Source: Parastagonospora avenae f. sp. tritici 18332-5
Taxonomy: Eukaryota > Ascomycota > Dothideomycetes > Pleosporales > Phaeosphaeriaceae
Direction: 5' to 3'
NCBI GenBank assembly: GCA_022559985.1
Contig: JAFJTR010000004.1
Location: forward strand, 620,001 to 684,000
DNA length: 64,000 nucleotides
The notes under the pieces are model-generated. The model did no database searches. It had not been told where the DNA came from and worked only from the letters and a program-made list of their open reading frames with translations. A program made the position numbers and the translations under genes. Within the stretch, counting starts at the first letter, position 1. The number at the start of each line of letters is the position of its first letter. This document shows, one piece after another, positions 33,818-46,228 of the stretch.

Positions 33818-36402
33818 ATGACTTCAAGTCCACCCGACCCCATCACCAACACACAAATCGCCAGTAGAGTCATGAGCTCTACAGATATCGACGCGTCCGC
33901 GCAAGGCCCGCCGCTCAACAACAAACGGAAGCGGGCGAGTATGGAAACCAAGCTGTTGGATAATGAGCGCTCCCGCGGCGAAGAAACCACTGCGAAAAGC
34001 CCCCCTGGAGGTTACAACAGCCCAGCCCATCGCTCAATCGCCCGACCAAACAAGAGGCTGAAGGCTACAGATAGTTCATCTGCCGGTGACGGCGAACTGG
34101 AAGCCCAGTTCGGTACCCAGACCGAGGCTACACACGAGGGATCGCCCCTGATTAACAAGTACGCGGAGGAAGAGTAGAGTGACACGGTGGGAGACTCCAG
34201 CGAGGCTGCACACGCGGATTCAGCAAAGTCTACCACTGGTAAGGGAAAGGCGGTGGCTCGGTACAAGACGAAGTCAAAGACCACCGACAACTCAAGCGAT
34301 GAAGGCGATGAAGAGGAAGATCTGCCAACGCCTAAGTCCGCAGAGGCAAAGGCCCCGAAGAGGACGAAGCAGCCACGAGTCGCCCGTCCTGGCACCGAGA
34401 TCCAAGCCTTATTAGACGGTATTCCGGGTATCGCCAGTTGGACCAGCATAACCGGGATCCACCCCGATTACTGCAAGATAATCGAGTGGCTCGACAAAGA
34501 CAAGCTGGAAATGAAAGAGATCATCTCGCTGTGGCGGTCGCTTCCGAAGCGGATGAGCGATGGTGACAGCCTAGACAAGAATATCTATAAGCACTATGAG
34601 AAATGGGCACCGAAGTTCTACACAGAAAAGAATTTGGTGTTTGTGAGCAGAATAGATCGGAGGAAGTACTTGGCTGTTGAAAAGGCGGCAGGGCGAGTAG
34701 CTCCGAACCCTCCAAAGGTGAAAAATACCGCGACCAAGAGCGAAAGCAATGACGGAAAGGAAAAAAGAGCTCTGCTGCACCTCCACCCGCGCGGTCTAAA
34801 AATATTCCCACTGGCGCTCTTGCAGGACGGCAACTCACTGCCTCAACCAATTCGCAGCCTCAACCAACCGGATCGCTCAACACCATGTCGCTAGACCAGC
34901 AGCTCGAGAATCTGTTCGCCCAGGTTCCACCACCCACCAGCAGCGTAGACTTGTTCCCTAAGAAGAAGAAGAAGACCCAAGCAAAGCCCATCACCCCTAC
35001 CGCGACCACCGCCGCCCAGACCAGCCTCTTACACGGCCCATCCGCTGAAGACGTCGCCCGCTACTTCACAAACCGCAACAGCGTAGACGTTCTACACTTC
35101 AAGCGCTCAGCCGGCGACTCAATGCTCGGGCACCCAAGCCGCCCGGTCCTAGACCTCCAGTGCGCAACGCAGTACTCTGAGTACCTCGTAGAATGCGTGC
35201 AGGACGATTCAGAGCTACAGTTGATTGAGTTTGATGACAGTATCCAGGGCGTTACTATCGCCCGTTACGTCGCTTGTGTGACGCCGTCACTGCGCAAGGA
35301 TCTGCCTACGCATGACCTAGTCGAAGTGCGCAAGGAAGAGCTACGGGCTACAGTCATCCAGTGGAGCATGCAGGAGCTCAAGGAGCTGTACGAATTCGCC
35401 CTGGAGCTGCGTGCGTGGGATGTCGTCGATATGGTCATGGATCGCATGCATGCTGAATTGCATCGGCCTACGCCTCGTATGCTTGAGACTGAAGATGGGG
35501 AGCGAAAGGCGTTCGACATCTTGGATATCTCGCCAGCGTTCCTTAAACACCTTTCCAAGTGCGATACTGAGGGAACCCACTTCTTCATCGACATCTTGGT
35601 CATGAAGGGCAAGGCAGGCTGGGACCACATGTACAAGTATGACATGAAGTTGTGGACCCCAAAGATCAAGCAGATGCTCATCGGCAAGCTGGTCTCGTAT
35701 GACCCGATGGTCTCAGTCCGGGACGCAGACTTGATCTGCGCCGAATATCACCACCACCATGCACACAACTGGGCATGCTACAAAGAGCAAGATCCAGCTC
35801 CTCCCGTCGTAGAAGCCGCTCCAGACTCAGAGCCCAGCCCCGTCTCCGAGCACTGGCAGCGTAAAATCGCCCTCCAGGCAATCGTCCATCAAGAAGCCCA
35901 AGTTGAAACCCTGAAGTTCAACGCCCCGGGCCGCCCTCTCACAGAAGCCCAGCAAACCTCCCTTTCCGCCGCGCGATCCACCCTCAAAACCCTGAAGTAC
36001 ACCCGCCGCAAGGCAGACAAACTCCTCGCTATCACTGAGAACCGCATGCCATCCATTTGGATCACCTGTTACGTGGAGCCGGAATACATCCCCGACATAC
36101 CCGAGCTCGAGGACGAATGTGTCGCACCCACCGCTGCTCCAAAGCCCAAGGAACAGCCTGCTATTCTCGGCGGCTTCATCTGGCCCAAGGAGCTGGGAAA
36201 TACGAAGACGGATAATCGGCGCCAGCAGCTTGGCAAGGCGGCGTTGCTTAAGCGGAAGTTGTTGGAGTTCAAGCACGCGGGGATAGATATTGGTGATATC
36301 GGAGAAATTGGAGATTTGGATGTGGAGATGAGTGAAGTTGGGGATGAGGATGGAGATGGAAGTGGAAGCGAGGATGAGGATAGCAGCGATGAAGAAGAGT
36401 AG
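33818..36402 (+). CDS. Large lineage-specific nuclear protein, two short introns proposed
   Basis: Three open frames lie end to end but are broken by an in-frame TAG (34175-34177) and a frame change near 34760. Two short introns repair both: 34159-34200 (42 nt) and 34718-34767 (50 nt), giving 830 aa (exons 33818-34158, 34201-34717, 34768-36402). The N-terminus is disordered with nuclear-signal-like NKRKRAS and RPNKRLK. A folded part (about 185-285) holds TGIHPDYCKIIEWLDKDKLE. After a Lys/Pro linker (KKKKKTQAKP) comes a second folded region (HFKRSAGDSMLGHPSRPVLD), and an acidic SSDEEE end. Alternatives are a decayed gene or separate genes, with the last starting at 34885 (505 aa). No known domain. 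Confidence 0.5.
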
Positions 36403-37822
36403 TCTTGCAGGAAGTTTGGAGAGAGTGGATGGTAGAAGTTATGGACTATGCAGGCTGAGTACAGAGAGGTTCTAGCCTTTAGGCAGAGTTTGAGCTGTAG
36501 TCAACGAGGGGTTGACTTATGTGAGTCACGGATTCGGACTTTTTCTCATTTTCTTTCGCAAAGCAGACAGCATTTCCACGCCACTGAATACAGCATCTCA
36601 GTGTATGAAATACAAAAAAACACTTTACAACTTCAACTTCCCCTTTGCCTACTCACACGGTGTCGTATATTATACGTTCCTGATCGTGCAGTCTCAATTG
36701 CATCGATGGAACTACGCACTTGCCCAGTCCATCCACATCATGGCCGCAATGAAGGTGTGTAACACGCATAGACGTGCCATCAAAGGAATACCATGCTCGA
36801 ACCCAACAATTCAACAGTCGCAGTACCGCTCATTCCCAATGCGCACGAGATGGAAGAATCTCAGACTCACACCGTCCGCTATATTCCACATTCCCCAGAA
36901 TCCGTCAACACTGTCAGATACTCACATCACACCATCATGCAAATCTCGCAATCCCAATAAACACCATAACTTCGCTACAACGACCATCGTACCAAGACAT
37001 CTACCGCGCTATGTACTTTCTTTCTTGCCTAGCGTGCCTCTTCTCGATGACGCAAAAGTCTACGCACGTCCGGCAGCCGTTCTGCCAGCCTAGAGGTGAA
37101 GAGGCAGCCTGTACCCATTCCAAGACCTCTAATGCAATAAGGTATAATATCACAGAACTGCATATACATTCCAGCTCTCCTAAGCCCACAACAAAAGTCA
37201 AGTCGCAGTCATGATATGAAAGTGGTATCTTCTTCAGCATTATCTATATCCCTCCCTTCTCTTCCCCTCCTCCCCCTCACAATCATAAAAAACACCCAAA
37301 CCTATATACCCAATACACCATCCCCCCAACTCAAAATGACATACATAAACGCCCTACCGCGCTGATATATGCACTTTGAAAGATTCCTCCCAGGAAAAAA
37401 AGATACAAAAAACGCTCCTGTACATGCTTGGAACAAAAGAATCCGAAGATATTTGAAAAGGGAAACTACGCGCGGATTAAATAAACGGGTAGTGGTATCG
37501 CTGAAGGGTAGAAACGCCGCGCTGGATGGAAACTGCAAAAAAAAGTATTTTCGACTTGGTGATGGATGTGTCGTTCGTGTGGTGTTGATGTGTGTGTGCC
37601 GCTGCACTTGAATGATAGTCGTTTTGCGCTTTTTGCGCTGTCGTTGGGCGAGGTGGTAGTGGTGGTGTCGTCGTGAAGCGTCCCACGCTGCTACTCTCAG
37701 CCCCTGTTGATGATGTGCTGATGATGCCGCACTCGAAATAATGGCCGATGTGCGGTATGGCTAGGGCGAGAAGAGTAGTGGTGGTGTCGTCATGTAGCGT
37801 CCCACTCTGCTATCCTCTTCTC
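36403..37822. other. Intergenic between convergent genes
   Basis: About 1.4 kb with no supported gene; overlapping frames of 100-190 codons lack start context and features. An imperfect direct repeat lies at the right end, within the likely 3' UTR of the DH-domain gene. Confidence 0.5.
37656..37816. repeat. Imperfect direct repeat, 42 nt, 119 nt apart
   Basis: 37656-37697 and 37775-37816 both read TAGTGGTGGTGTCGTC, then AGCGTCCCAC and CTGCTA with few changes. The second copy ends 6 nt before the stop codon of the DH-domain gene, so the pair lies in its 3' UTR. A local duplication is the simplest reading. Confidence 0.55.
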
Positions 37823-40800
37823 TTAGTACCTGAGCTTACCCAGAAGCCCATAGCAATACGCGCACTCTCTCTCGCTCTTCATCTGGATCATGAAGACTCT
37901 TGCTCTTGCTCCGCTGACGCCGCCAGTCTTTGCAACGCGGCCTACGTGCCCGTCATCGCCAACGAGGTCTTCCCATACGCTGACAGCAATGCCAGATCTT
38001 GCCACGCGCTCGAAGCACGACTCGGATAGGGTGACGTCGAGCAGCACTTCGCTCTTCTTGCCTGTGACTACAATGCGTCGCTCTTGTTTGATGTCTCTCT
38101 GGCCAGGCGCGCGTTGCAGCGGGTTTGTGGGTGAAGATGGCTCGGTCGGGTGTGGGCTGGGTAGCATGATTGTTAAGCGGGCGCTACCCATGTCGCGCCA
38201 TTTCTTCAGACTTTCTCGCTCGTAGAGTCGGCACTTCGTATTTGTGATGCCAGCCGGTGCGCCTGGCGCTCTGGTGTCACCGTTCGGTGTTGAGGCTCCT
38301 GAGCCGCCGCTAGAGCCAGCGTCAAAGGATGATCCGTCACTGCGCGAGCCGAGTGTTGAGTTGCGGACGCTGAAGACGCCGTTCTTAGCCCAAGAGAAGC
38401 GACCGAGTGCAGATCGAAGCGCGGTATTCATAGTACCGACGGAGGAATCAGTGGCTGCGGAAATGGATGCAGCTCGTGTGCTTGTCTTTCTGTAGCTGCT
38501 CCTGCGACCGAGCGTGCCAGTGAGCCATCCTGAGGAACCGTTTTGGTTCGTACGGGCAGCATTTGAACGGTCCATGGCCTCAGCCCAGCTCGTTTGCCCA
38601 TATGGTCCGCGTGCGTTCTGCAGCGCAATGTAGGTTGGGTTGTTGATACGCGACTGGTTGATCATGGCGTATAGTTGCGAGCATTCAGCGGGGTTGCGGC
38701 TCCTCAGCATTATGTTATTGCCAGCCTTGATTTGGGACTCTGCAGTGGGAGGAGAGCGGATGGAGATGTCGATGGCGGTTGATTTGCGAAGTGGTACCAG
38801 GGGGGTAAGCTCAACCGCAATGAGGGGAGCACGTCCTTCAGGCTGGATAATCTCATCGCCGTCAGCCACAAAGGGCTTCGAATGCATGGAGGAGATCTCG
38901 AAGACCTCGATCTTTCCTGGGGTGACAACAATGCTGCATTCTTCAGGATGCAAACTATCCCATCTTCCTGCGTCGGACCAGGAGAAGATGGATGCGACCG
39001 CCTTGGTAGCCTTTCCACTGTCTTGAGGAACAGTCCGGTAAGGTGTGTTGGATGCGGATTGCGACGGCGTGATCGTGCCGTTTGGCAGAGTGTAAATAGA
39101 GCCGGGTGGCGATACCTTGGGGAACTTCTTAGTGTCCTCGACTTCGACCTTGTCTCTGCTTGGCCGTGTAGCATCTCTGCCACCTGAATGTGGTCGCGTT
39201 GCGTAACCTCGCGGACCAATGTATCCAATAGGCATCAGCGGCATTGGCACATCATCATCGAGTTCGTCTTCTGATGAGTCTGATGTGAGGCTTGCATCGT
39301 CTTCCTCATACACTTCTTGTTCTCCTTCAGACGCGACATCATCCTCGCTTTCGCTAGAGGACTCAGTGCATGTGGAAGGCTCATATTCATGCTTTAAGGG
39401 CGATGAAGAGCGGCGTTTGTTTCTGAAACCAGGCAAGCTGGGAGTAAATACAGGCGTCGTTGAGCCTTTCAGTGTAACAGGTGTTGCCGGGCTAGGCGAT
39501 CGGTGTGGTGGTGGCGCTGGTGGTCCGTCCACCTCTTCGTTCACTTTTTCAATCTCTTCGACACTTGGCTCGCGGTGTCTGCGTGTTCTGGCTGGTGCCG
39601 ATGCGGGTAGTTCTCGAGGACCTGTCAGCATTGAGGTCGATTTGACAGGTGTAGTGGGCTGGCTTGTTTTGCGTGACCGTGGGATACTTGGCAGCTCCAT
39701 TGATGGCACAGATGACACTCTTCTGTGAGCTTGGTGTCGCTCGGGAGATGCTGGTGGGGAGCCAGGCGGCGAAACCGTGTCGTCGATGCTTTGTGCATCC
39801 TCTTCAGACTCGTCCGAATATTCTGCCTCAGATCCTGGCATCCAGACGCTGTAAGCCTTGCTTGAAGATGACACTGTAGAGGGCGCAGGGGGGAGCGACT
39901 GGGGTCGTCGTTTGGTGGATTTTCTACGCGGCTTGATCTCTTCCTCCACGGGCTTTGGCTCTTCTTCTGGGTCTTCGAGGGTAATCTGGCGCGACGGTCT
40001 TGCTGAGCTCGGCGATCCAGCAAGATTCTTTGAAATGCGTTTGGTGGCTCTAGCGCGCTTGAGGCCAGTGGGTGAACCAGTGCCGGCTAACCTTACTGCC
40101 TCGTTGAGGCTGCGGGGCGTGCGATTAGGGTCTTCATACCCTTCGCTGATCGGACGCACTTCCTCAGCCGGGGAAGATATTTCGGTGGCGTCATAAGTAT
40201 TGCCGACTTGGGACTGTTCTGCGCTGGGCGGTGTTGTTGGTGACACGGTACGCGACTGTCGGCGCTTCTCAGGCGTGTCATAACGCCAGACCTTCGAGAC
40301 TTCGGTATGTTGTTCGCCAATGGGAATCTCGATTTCGTGCGGGCTAGGCGTCCTGCTCTTGTGTGGGATGGTCGAAACTGTACCAGCTGATAGCAGTGAT
40401 GATGGTGCGTCGCTGCTCAAGGGTCGTGCCTTGCTTGGTGTTCTGATTTCAGAGATCTGTGGCGGTATCGGAGTGAGACCCAGCATTTGCACCCACTCAA
40501 ATCCTGCTTGTTCGTCATCGGAGATGAGAGACATGACCTCGCTCCATTCGGCCCCATCTGCTTGCACTCCTTGAATCATGACGATGATCTCGCCCTTGAG
40601 GTCGCCGTTGCGAGCCGACACACGATTTTGTATGATGGGTGGGAGAAGGAGCCAGCGCCCTGTTGCATCGACCTCGCAGAACAGTAGATCTCCGCTGTTT
40701 CCATATCCCGGTGCGTCATCACGGATGAGGACTTCAACTCGACAGCTGACCTCTTGGCCGGTGGAGTGATAAAGGTGCAAGTCGAAATGGTCTCTGGCAC

Positions 40801-43787
40801 GCACGCAACGGTGGGGATCGATTTTCACGCCCGCAAGCGGTGCCAGGCTTCGTGGGTCGCGCGCACGTGTGGCATCGATATTTGTGGCAGCTTCGTCTTC
40901 GAGTCGGGCATGTTCGTCGTTGGATCGCTTGCGTGCAGCGTTGACGAGATCTTGGAATATAGTTGATACATCTTCTGTGCGCTCTGATGGCTTGACATGA
41001 TTCACACCCTGGACAAATTAGCATGGTTTGATCGACGAGCACAAAATTTCTTACCTTCAAGGTCTTTGCCAGATACTTAAGCCGCACCAAAGGCCGCTTA
41101 AGCATATAGGCTACATCGACTCGTTCGCCATCTCCGTTTACGACATAGCCTTCGGCATTGCGTGGCATGCCTTCGTCCCAGGGTGCTCCATCCTCGGGAC
41201 CATCGACGACCTTGGCTGGCTTGAATGGATCGTCGTCGGCGGGTGCAAGGCTTATCACAACATCTTGGAAGCCCAGACGCCAGGCAGCAATGTAGTCGGC
41301 GTACACTCGCTGTGCACTTTGTGCCCAGGACACGAAAGCCTCTGGGTCTTCTTTGGGGACGCGCTTGTGCAGGTTCTTGAGCCGCTCAAGGGATACACCC
41401 ATGTTAACAATTGGTTTGGTGACGTCGCTGGGGTCGGTGTGGACTGAACGAGAGAACAAGCCAGCAGCGACAGCAGAGTCGGACTTTGAAAGGACGCAGC
41501 TGAGGAGGACAGGAATTACACCGTCAACAAGAGTGCGTAGCTCTCGCATATATTTACTTTCGTCCGAGGCAAGCTCTCTCATGATGTCGCCCATGGTGGC
41601 AGTAGCAAGGCGACTCCTGTTTGTACGGATGCTTCGAGCGGACACAATGCTCTTCGTGCCTGCCGCTTTGGGCATTGATAGGACGGACATCAAGTCGGAA
41701 TGCGTGGCAAGCTTCTTGCGTCGCGTGCTTCTGCGGCTGACGATGGTCGAAGTCTCCGGATTTAGATGCGATCTGCCAGTGACGGTCTCTGTTTCCTCAG
41801 AAATTGTGCTAAATTCGGAATATGTTGCTGCAGAGGGAGGTGCTCTTTGCGATGAGGTAGCAAAGGAATCGACAGAGGCAATCGTAGAAAGACGCTTGCC
41901 CTTGGATGGGAAGCCGCGCTGCACGGAAAGCGGTCGTGGTCGCAATGCCTCATGTTCATATTCGATAGCAGATGAGTCTACTGATGACGAAGGCGCGGTT
42001 GAGGCAACCTCGGAATCTTTTTCATATTGATACGGCTCGTCATCAACAGACATGGTCTCGCGCAGCGGTGAGGATATGGATCGGCTCTTGGTTGGTGAAT
42101 GGTGGCTGCGCTTTGCACCTCGACGCTTCAAGGTCGGCGTGGGCGAGAGAGAGACCTCGGAATCCTTGTCAGTGGAGACTGTGATAGTAGAGTCTGTAAT
42201 AGTAGAATCCGTAATAGTTGAGTCTGTGATGGTGGATTCTGTCATGGTAGACGTCGTCAGAGTTGAGGCGGTAAAGTCAGTTGTGACTTCGGATACGACG
42301 GTGCTAGCGGGCTCATCGACAATCTTGGTGTCTATCTTGATCTCGTGGCTGCGTCGTTTTCTGCGCCGCCTGCTTCCACTGCCACCGCTGCGGGGTCGCT
42401 CTTCTTCGGCGGGCTCATCTTTGGACTCAGTCGACACGGTCACATCCGATGCGTTGGCTTTGGCGGGGAGCTCCAGGGTTGATATTGACTCTCTGGATCT
42501 TCGCTTGTGACGCGACTCTCTCTCGAGGGGCGGCGCAGGGGTTCCATCAAGCCATGCCTCGAGTCTTGTCCCAAAGCTCTTGTTGGGCGGTGTTGCGGGC
42601 GCTGTGGGCTCGGGAGGTGATACGATATTTGGTGGGCTTGTCCTGGGAGACGACCTGCGACGGCGTCTTCGTCCAGGCGAGACTCTGCGCTCCTCGTTCG
42701 CCGACGCATCGCCCTGGCTCTTGGGCCTCCGCCGCCTGCGCCTTTCGCGCAGCTCGTCGTCTCGTGGTGAAGTCACCGCGGATATTCTACTCTCTTCGTA
42801 CTCTACTGTGACGACATTGTCGGGGTCATGGACAAGCGATGTATCTGATCTTCGTGCAGGTCTTTGTCTGGGTGTAGAAACGTCCTCTGCCGATAGCGAC
42901 CCTCTCGGCGATGTTCGCGCACGCGGCCGGCGACGAACCTTGATGATTTCCGCGGATTCTTTCAGAGGCTTCGGTGATGTGGCCAGCGCAGCGTCCTCTT
43001 CGCTCCTGACTTCCCCTGCACTGCCTGAGCCTTTGCTATTGGGTCGTTCGTTCTCGGAGCTGGATGGTTTCGAGGGTCTCCGCTGTTTCGCGGGAGGTTT
43101 CTTCTGGCCTGTACTCTTCCCCATGTATGACACAAGCGCATTCACCGCCGGATCCAGTGGCTGCGGTTGCGGCGATTTGGGTTCTGGCTTCTCAGGAGAC
43201 GGCGGCTTGATGTCTTCATTGCTGTCCTGCCGGTCCTTCTTTACGATCCTGGAGGGGCGCACCCAGGCGTTGGGAATGGTCTTGGGCGGCGGACGGGCGG
43301 TGTCCTTTGGCGGCGACTGCTTGTTGCGCCAGCGCGAGTCGCTAACAACGCGCTTCTTGGGGGCTGTCGCTACGAGGACCTCGTCGTCGAGCTTGTTTGC
43401 GACAGGCGTCTTCTTGGGGCTGGTTGACCGCTCCGGGCTGACGTCGGCCGACTTCTTGGGCGTGTGCGCGGGCTTCCAGTTGGGCTTGTCGTCTATGGGC
43501 TTCACTTTGGGCGTCATCGGCTTCGGCGAGGGTGCGGAGGGCGTCACCGGCGCTGTCTTTGGGCTCTCTGTCGCGGACAGGCCCGCCTTCTCTGCGCCGC
43601 CCGCCGCGTCTGGCTCGACCTCTTGCTGCCATCGCTTGATCTTGTCCTTGACGTTGGCAGGCTTGTTGATGCCGATTGCTTTCGCAAAGTCGGGCCCATT
43701 CATGTTTGTCTGGCCGTCGTGGGCGCCGTTTTTCTTGCCCGGCGTGCCATTCCTTTTTTCTGGGTCAGTGGGCAGCGGCGAGACCAT
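37823..43787 (-). CDS. Very large DH-domain protein, putative Rho guanine nucleotide exchange factor
   Basis: Two exons (41055-43787, 37823-41008; 46-nt intron) encode 1972 aa. Residues 1-730 are disordered, rich in Lys, Ser, Pro and Arg (SPKKTPVANK, RRRRRRSSPR) with a tandem STITD array. A DH (RhoGEF) domain starts at about 733 (MGDIMRELASDESKYMRELR, then SLERLKNLHKRVP and YMLKRPLVRLKYLAKTLK) and leads across the exon junction. A PH-like region probably follows (HFDLHLYHSTGQEVSCRVEV). The remaining 850 residues are again mostly disordered. Rho/Cdc42 activation in polarity is the family role; the target GTPase is unknown. Confidence 0.82.
42181..42270 (-). repeat. 15-bp tandem repeat in coding DNA (six copies)
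   Basis: Six 15-bp units, all within the DH-domain gene, encode a run of (S/E)TITD-like five-residue repeats (TITDSTITDSTITDSTIT). Units at 42181-42240 differ by 1-3 bases; the last two are more diverged. The frame is kept, so repeat number could vary between strains without breaking the gene. Confidence 0.8.
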
Positions 43788-45081
43788 GAGATCCCGCCGT
43801 CATTTGGGCTGCAGTCGTCGTCGTCGTGACCGGGTGGTGCGCTTCCAGTTGGGGTGTTGTTGTCGCCAGTCCTCGTCGGGCAGTCGGTGTTTACAGAGCT
43901 TCACAGCTGGTCCGCCCCGCAGTCAGCGTCGCCGGGTGCCGGGTGTGGGTATCGGAGACAACGGGAGTGGGAGAATGGGCGTAGTGAGCGAACGGGTGGG
44001 TAAAGTGAAGGTGTCAGTGTGGTGGTAGACAGCACGCGCACGGCAGGATCGATGCGCGCGTTCGGGCGGATGAATCTGTCGATCCGATGGATGGCTCGAT
44101 GGCTCTCCCAGCCTCAGCAAAAACAAGGCTAGACAGCGGTTGTTAGTGTCTTGTGTGCGCGAACCCGCCGTCACCACGCAGAAGACAAGCAATCCACAAT
44201 CTTGGCTTCACACGAGTCTAGAAAATGACACAGGCATCCGACGTGTCTACAACATCAGGCTTCGAGTCCTCGAGTCCTTGCAGCCATTTGTTTACATGTC
44301 TTAGACACTGTTGTCTCTTCCCAAGCTGACTATTTCGGGAACATCCATGACGCCGCTCGCTTAGTGCGCCACGAGCATCCACTTCCATGTCGGAACATTG
44401 ATGAGCCTTGGAAACAACCCAGTCTCATACTCACCGCCGGCCTTATAATATATGCACCTATTCGCTATTTAAGAATTCAACGGTCGCTTCGTCCAATACT
44501 TGACGAACAGACAATGGATGCATCAGCACTCCACTCCTAACACCCACGTGTAGTTCTCGCAGTGATCGAGCACGCGCTTAGCTATGGGTGATTCCACTTG
44601 GTGTCAATATTGCGGCCTTACCATTTCGCCGCCTGCCAACTTTATCATCTGGATATAGATGCAACTCCGTTACCTTCTATCGCTTGATGCAATCAAATAT
44701 CTTGTCGATTCTATCACTGACGCTTGAGTATAGCTCTTGGCTAAGTCTTGTTGTTGGCTTTCCGTTGGCGAGATGCACCACAAGCTACATTATGTCAACG
44801 CGTAGTGCCGTGCTAGCGTTTGTAGCCTCTCGGAGCCTCATTTCAGCCGTGCTGCCATCGCGAACTTCAACTATCTTCTTTCACACGATACACACTAAAG
44901 CATCAGGCGTCGCGTCGCACTGTCTCTTTATCACATAGTTAGAGTGCTCTGGGACTGCAAGTAACGCGAGCACAATTTTCTGATCATACTACGACTTCAG
45001 ATGTTGTTCGTGAAGCCTGGAGTTCATCGGTGCTCGGTATAGACCATCCCACCCATCCTGCACGTCTCTGGGCCAGCGACC
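43788..45081. other. Intergenic, divergent promoter
   Basis: About 1.3 kb with no gene seen; 5' flanks of the DH-domain gene and of the GKxKGK gene. The open frames lack features. Confidence 0.5.
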
Positions 45082-45117
45082 GTGTTTATCTCGACTGCAG
45101 TTGCTGCAAGTGACACA

Positions 45118-45818
45118 ATGTTTCGGCAGTGCCGAAGCCTGTTCGACCAGCGCCCATTCAATTTCTCGGTCACATTTGTTTTCACTCCTCAACACATTGC
45201 TCGACACGTACAAGTATGGCCAGCACACCCCCTGAAAAGAAGGCTCATACATCAGAACGCTCGCCTCCCAGCGACAAGAATTCCATGGTTACCGCATGGC
45301 CCCTCACTGGACGATTTGAAGCATCTCGATCTGAAGGACATCCATCCCGAGCATATGAAGCTCTTGGAAGCAAATAGATCCAACCTCGACTACAATGGTC
45401 GCGTTAGATTGGAATACCTGGTAAACTGGCTAGAGTCCGGCCCACCGCCAATTACGAAGTACAGACTCACATTCGGAAAGCACAAGGGAAAGCTACTTGA
45501 AGAGGTTCCAGACTCGTACATGGTCAAATACCTCATTCCGCGACACAAGGACAAGGACGGTATTCGCATGGGCCACTGTCCGATTGTAAGTTTCGCTGTC
45601 GAGGAGTTTATGAAGAGACACCCGGAGGTGAAGAGCCAGGCTGGTAGTAAAAAGACCAAGCCGGTCGAGGAGGGGGTGTTGAGTCACTAATTGTTAAGAA
45701 GAAGAAGCGGGGACGACCCCCAGGGAAAGCTGCGAAGAAGTCAAGGGTGTCGAGGCATAGCAGAGAGGCAATCCTTGCTGAGATTCGTCTTCGCAGAGAG
45801 GCGAAGAAGTTGGAGTGA
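45118..45818 (+). CDS. GKxKGK-motif protein (DUF3820-like), alternative 3' end
   Basis: The ATG at 45118 opens a frame that runs to 45690 (190 aa). It carries YRLTFGKHKGKLLEEVPDSY (about 125-144), which resembles the FGKYKGKxLSEVPxxYL motif of DUF3820 proteins. A strong GTAAGT donor at 45586 joins in phase to an acceptor at 45698 and adds 39 residues with an AT-hook-like KKKRGRPPGKAAKKSRV tail, ending at 45818 (195 aa). Without splicing the end is VSFAVEEFMKRHPEVKSQ plus a short Lys-rich tail. A second frame from an ATG at 45215 could splice in at about 45340. Role unknown; the spliced form would be a DNA-binding nuclear protein. Confidence 0.55.
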
Positions 45819-46228
45819 AGTAGATCATCATGTACACTTTAGAGACTTTCACAGCACATTGTAGAATGAACAACCATCAAATAATGATCTACCGTTGATG
45901 TTGATATTTGCCAGGTATACAATCTTGTGGTCCCTCGTGCTATTGCATGACATCGCGTGGTGTTCTCGCAATGGGGCACTTGCAAATATGCTCAGCTTCA
46001 CCAGACTAACCCCAGAGTGTAAGACAGATGATTATGAACAAGTGCAGGACTATTCACGCTTCTGCGTCATCCCTCTGGTGTTGCGGTGCGGCGGGCGAGG
46101 GCGAAACGGCTTGGCGGCAGGCGCGCGCACAGGCCATCTCGCTTAGGAATTCGAGCTTAGCACACACTCCAGCGACCTGAAGTTCACGATCTCTCCATCG
46201 ACAACCTGCACCTCACAAAAACGTCGCC
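45819..46228. other. Intergenic, uL2 promoter
   Basis: 5' flank of the ribosomal protein gene. No gene seen. GC-rich GCGGGCGAGGGCG near 46091-46103 may be a regulatory element. Confidence 0.45.

Noticed and set aside
34175..34177. Stop-codon readthrough of TAG
   Set aside because: A 42-nt in-frame intron (34159-34200) explains the continuity without readthrough; readthrough would need a specific context I do not see.
36448..37214. Overlapping plus-strand ORFs of 104-193 codons
   Set aside because: They overlap each other in different frames, have no motif, and lie in the 3' flanks of two convergent genes.
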